NCBI RefSeq assembly: GCF_001425605.1
Contig: NZ_LMRG01000031.1
Span: 1-64,000, forward strand
Direction: 5' to 3'
Length of the DNA stretch: 64,000 bases
Source of the DNA: Rhizobium sp. Leaf453
GTDB lineage: Bacteria; Pseudomonadota; Alphaproteobacteria; Rhizobiales; Rhizobiaceae
Shown piece after piece: positions 62,343 through 64,000 of the stretch. The position numbers were made by a program, and so were the translations under genes. Numbering within the stretch: the stretch's first letter is position 1; each line of letters opens with the position of its first letter. The notes below the pieces were generated by a model that worked only from the letters and a program-made list of their open reading frames with translations, did not search any database and was not told the DNA's origin.

Positions 62343-63125
62343 TCACGCCGGAATGCGCAGGTCTGTCAGATAGGTATTCTCGGCCTTCGAGACGCTGAAA
62401 GTGGAGGGATTGACCGTGACCACCATCAGCGTTTCGCCATGCGAGGCTGCGCCTGCCAGAAGACTGCCATCGGGGGCCGCGATCCGGGACGAACCGGCAA
62501 AGGTGAAGCGCTCGTCGGCGCCGCAGTGATTGATGTAAGCGACGAAGACCTGGTTTTCGAAGGCCCGCGTCTGGATCATGTGATCGGCGATGAACGTACC
62601 GGAATAGCCCGCCGGTAGCGCCGTCGGCACCAGCACGGCATCGACGCCGGCCAGCGCTAGACGGCGAACATTTTCCGGGAATTCGACATCATAGCAGATC
62701 AGCATGCCGCAGCGCACACCGCGATGATCGAAGGTCACGGTTTCCGGTTCGGCCGGCGTGAACAGGCCGCGCTCGTAGTCCCCGTAGAGATTGGACTTGC
62801 GGTAGACGACGGGAGCCGTGTCACCATCGACATAGACGGCGCTGTTGAAGACGGTTCCTTCTGCCTTTTCGGCAAAGCCGGCAATGATCGCGATGCCGGC
62901 CTGGGCGGAGATCGTCTGCAGCCGCTGCACCAGCGCCCCGTCCACCGGCTCCGCCAGATCGCGGATGACGTCGCCGGCGCCATAGCCCGTCAGCCCCAAT
63001 TCCGGCGTCACCAGCAGGCTCGCGCCCTTGGCGGCCGCCTCCCTTGCCGCCAGCCCGATGCGGGCGAGATTGGCGGCGACATCGCCGGGCACCGATTTCA
63101 TCTGCAGGGCGGCAAGCGTGATCAT
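62343..63125 (-). CDS. Carbon-nitrogen hydrolase (nitrilase superfamily)
   Basis: 260 residues. The catalytic triad is E42 (TPELGLTG), K110 (YRKSNLYG) and C144 (LICYDVEFPE). Family members cleave amides, carbamoyl groups or nitriles; related proteins include N-carbamoylputrescine amidase. ATG 63125 overlaps the upstream permease by four bases, so hydrolysis is tied to uptake through the polyamine-type ABC transporter. A polyamine- or amide-like substrate is inferred from that coupling. Confidence 0.85.
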   Translation of the reverse strand: MITLAALQMKSVPGDVAANLARIGLAAREAAAKGASLLVTPELGLTGYGAGDVIRDLAEPVDGALVQRLQTISAQAGIAIIAGFAEKAEGTVFNSAVYVDGDTAPVVYRKSNLYGDYERGLFTPAEPETVTFDHRGVRCGMLICYDVEFPENVRRLALAGVDAVLVPTALPAGYSGTFIADHMIQTRAFENQVFVAYINHCGADERFTFAGSSRIAAPDGSLLAGAASHGETLMVVTVNPSTFSVSKAENTYLTDLRIPA

Positions 63126-63922
63126 GTGTCGTCCGATGACATGGCGCCGAGCAGCTTCGGCAGATCGCCGAACCGCGCGACAAGGGAGAAGATGACGGCG
63201 GCCGTTGCCACGAACAGGATCGTGACAGAGGCCATGGTCGGCGTGTAGCCATAGCGCAGCGCGTTGAAGATCTTGATCGGCAGGGTTTCCATGGTGAAAC
63301 CGACGGTCATATAAGCAACGATGTACTCGTTGAGCGACAGGACGAAGGCGAAGGCGTAGCCAGAAACGATATAGGGCAGGATCAGCGGAAGAACCACTGT
63401 GCGGAAGATCGTCCTGTCGTCCGCACCCATGGTAGCAGCGGCCTCCACCAGCGAACGATCTATCGCCGTGAAGCCGAGCGAAAGCGTCACCAGCGGCAGC
63501 GTCACGAAAAAGATCGCGTGGCTGACAACGGCCGTCCAGGGCTGGCCATAGAAACCGGTGGTCGCCCAGAACGTCAGGAGGCCGAGCGCGGTGATGACGG
63601 GCGGCAGCGTGAACGGCGCGATGCCGAGAAGCTGGAAGATGTTTGCCCAGGGCGCGATCCGCCGCCACAGGAACCATGCAAGCGGCAGGGCAATCGCCAC
63701 GGCGACAGCCGCAGAGAGGATCGCCAGCGTCAGCGAGGCAAACAAAGCGTTGCGCCATTCCGGATTGAGGAAGATTTCGCCATACCAGGAGAGCGAAAAT
63801 CCCTTGGGCGGAAAGGCGAGCGTCTGTTTCTCGTTCACCGACACGCCGGCAACGACGATCATCGGCAGCGCCAGAAACACGCCGATCAGGAAGAAATAGA
63901 CTTTGCTGAGCGCGCCGGTCAT
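63122..63922 (-). CDS. ABC permease, spermidine/putrescine type (PotC-like)
   Basis: 266 residues with six membrane segments and the EAA-like loop RSLVEAAATMGADDRTIFRTVVLPLI. It belongs to the 2-TM-domain-pair permeases for polyamines, opines or related compounds. It overlaps the next-upstream permease by four bases and the amidohydrolase by four. Confidence 0.88.
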   Translation of the reverse strand: MTGALSKVYFFLIGVFLALPMIVVAGVSVNEKQTLAFPPKGFSLSWYGEIFLNPEWRNALFASLTLAILSAAVAVAIALPLAWFLWRRIAPWANIFQLLGIAPFTLPPVITALGLLTFWATTGFYGQPWTAVVSHAIFFVTLPLVTLSLGFTAIDRSLVEAAATMGADDRTIFRTVVLPLILPYIVSGYAFAFVLSLNEYIVAYMTVGFTMETLPIKIFNALRYGYTPTMASVTILFVATAAVIFSLVARFGDLPKLLGAMSSDDT

Positions 63923-64000
63923 GCGGCTTCTCCCTTGCGTCCGGCCATCACCGTCAGGGCCACGAGACCGAGGGTCACCAGCACCAGGAACACCGCCATC
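63919..64000 (-). CDS. ABC permease (partial, window edge)
   Basis: Only the C-terminal 26 residues are inside the window, reading MAVFLVLVTLGLVALTVMAG then RKGEAA and a stop at 63919-63921. The gene continues beyond base 64000. It would be the PotB-like partner of the permease at 63122-63922, with ATPase and binding-protein genes presumably further out. Confidence 0.75.
   Translation of the reverse strand, partial: MAVFLVLVTLGLVALTVMAGRKGEAA

Noticed and set aside
1..64000. CRISPR array, insertion sequence, integrase, tRNA or rRNA
   Set aside because: No direct-repeat/spacer pattern, transposase-like protein, or tRNA/rRNA sequence was recognised on either strand.

Overview
The window is chromosome-like DNA of an alphaproteobacterium, most likely from the Rhizobium/Agrobacterium group (Rhizobiaceae). 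The support is its high GC content, urease gene order with rhizobial accessory genes, adjacent urt and ure genes, a RIME-type intergenic palindromic element, the sarcosine oxidase set and the bra/liv transporter layout. No rRNA, tRNA, insertion sequence, integrase or CRISPR array was found. Most of the window looks like nitrogen-scavenging core or adaptive genome rather than a mobile island.

Layout. 1-1237: a hairpin-rich, gene-poor stretch and a frameshifted SEC-C metal-binding gene. 1238-2908: an adenylate cyclase with a possibly haem-binding membrane anchor and a [2Fe-2S] domain. 2916-13904: pyrimidine/hydantoin catabolism, with a RutR-like repressor and a matching operator, an N-carbamoyl-amide hydrolase, a class II aldolase-like protein, dihydropyrimidinase, three small membrane or secreted proteins, a cupin, and an NMT1/THI5-type ABC importer interrupted by a RIME element and a small DMT protein. 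14264-18774: an RND efflux pair. 18843-32878 (all minus strand): urtABCDE (urea ABC importer) followed by ureD, ureA, ureB, ureC, ureE, ureF and ureG, interleaved with accessory genes and a peroxiredoxin. 33103-37411 (divergent from urtA): an unusual hybrid histidine kinase whose input is a whole NCS1 nucleobase/hydantoin-permease-like domain, followed by a LuxR-type response regulator. 37412-40167: a 2-hydroxyacid dehydrogenase, then a Tat-exported alpha/beta hydrolase divergent from a 2-Cys OhrR/MarR regulator, with three identical operator-like palindromes between them. 40258-45834: a branched-chain amino acid ABC importer. 46139-53810: dimethylglycine dehydrogenase-like and sarcosine oxidase soxBDAG genes. 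54088-57342: cysQ, a DUF2793 protein, a single-domain receiver and a Crp/Fnr regulator. 57519-61639: an SDR, a fused ring-cleaving dioxygenase-hydrolase, an FMN reductase and a second dioxygenase (a quinone-detoxification-like set). 61742-64000: a DUF3833 protein, then a nitrilase-superfamily amidohydrolase coupled to a polyamine-type ABC permease pair that runs off the end.

Much of the window obtains ammonium from small organic nitrogen compounds: pyrimidines and hydantoins, urea, methylated glycines, branched-chain amino acids and probably polyamine-like amides. The most unusual feature is the transporter-like sensor kinase and its response regulator next to the urea uptake/urease cluster. 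It is a good candidate for a ureide, nucleobase or urea sensing system that controls the neighbouring genes. That role is inferred from position and domain architecture, not shown.
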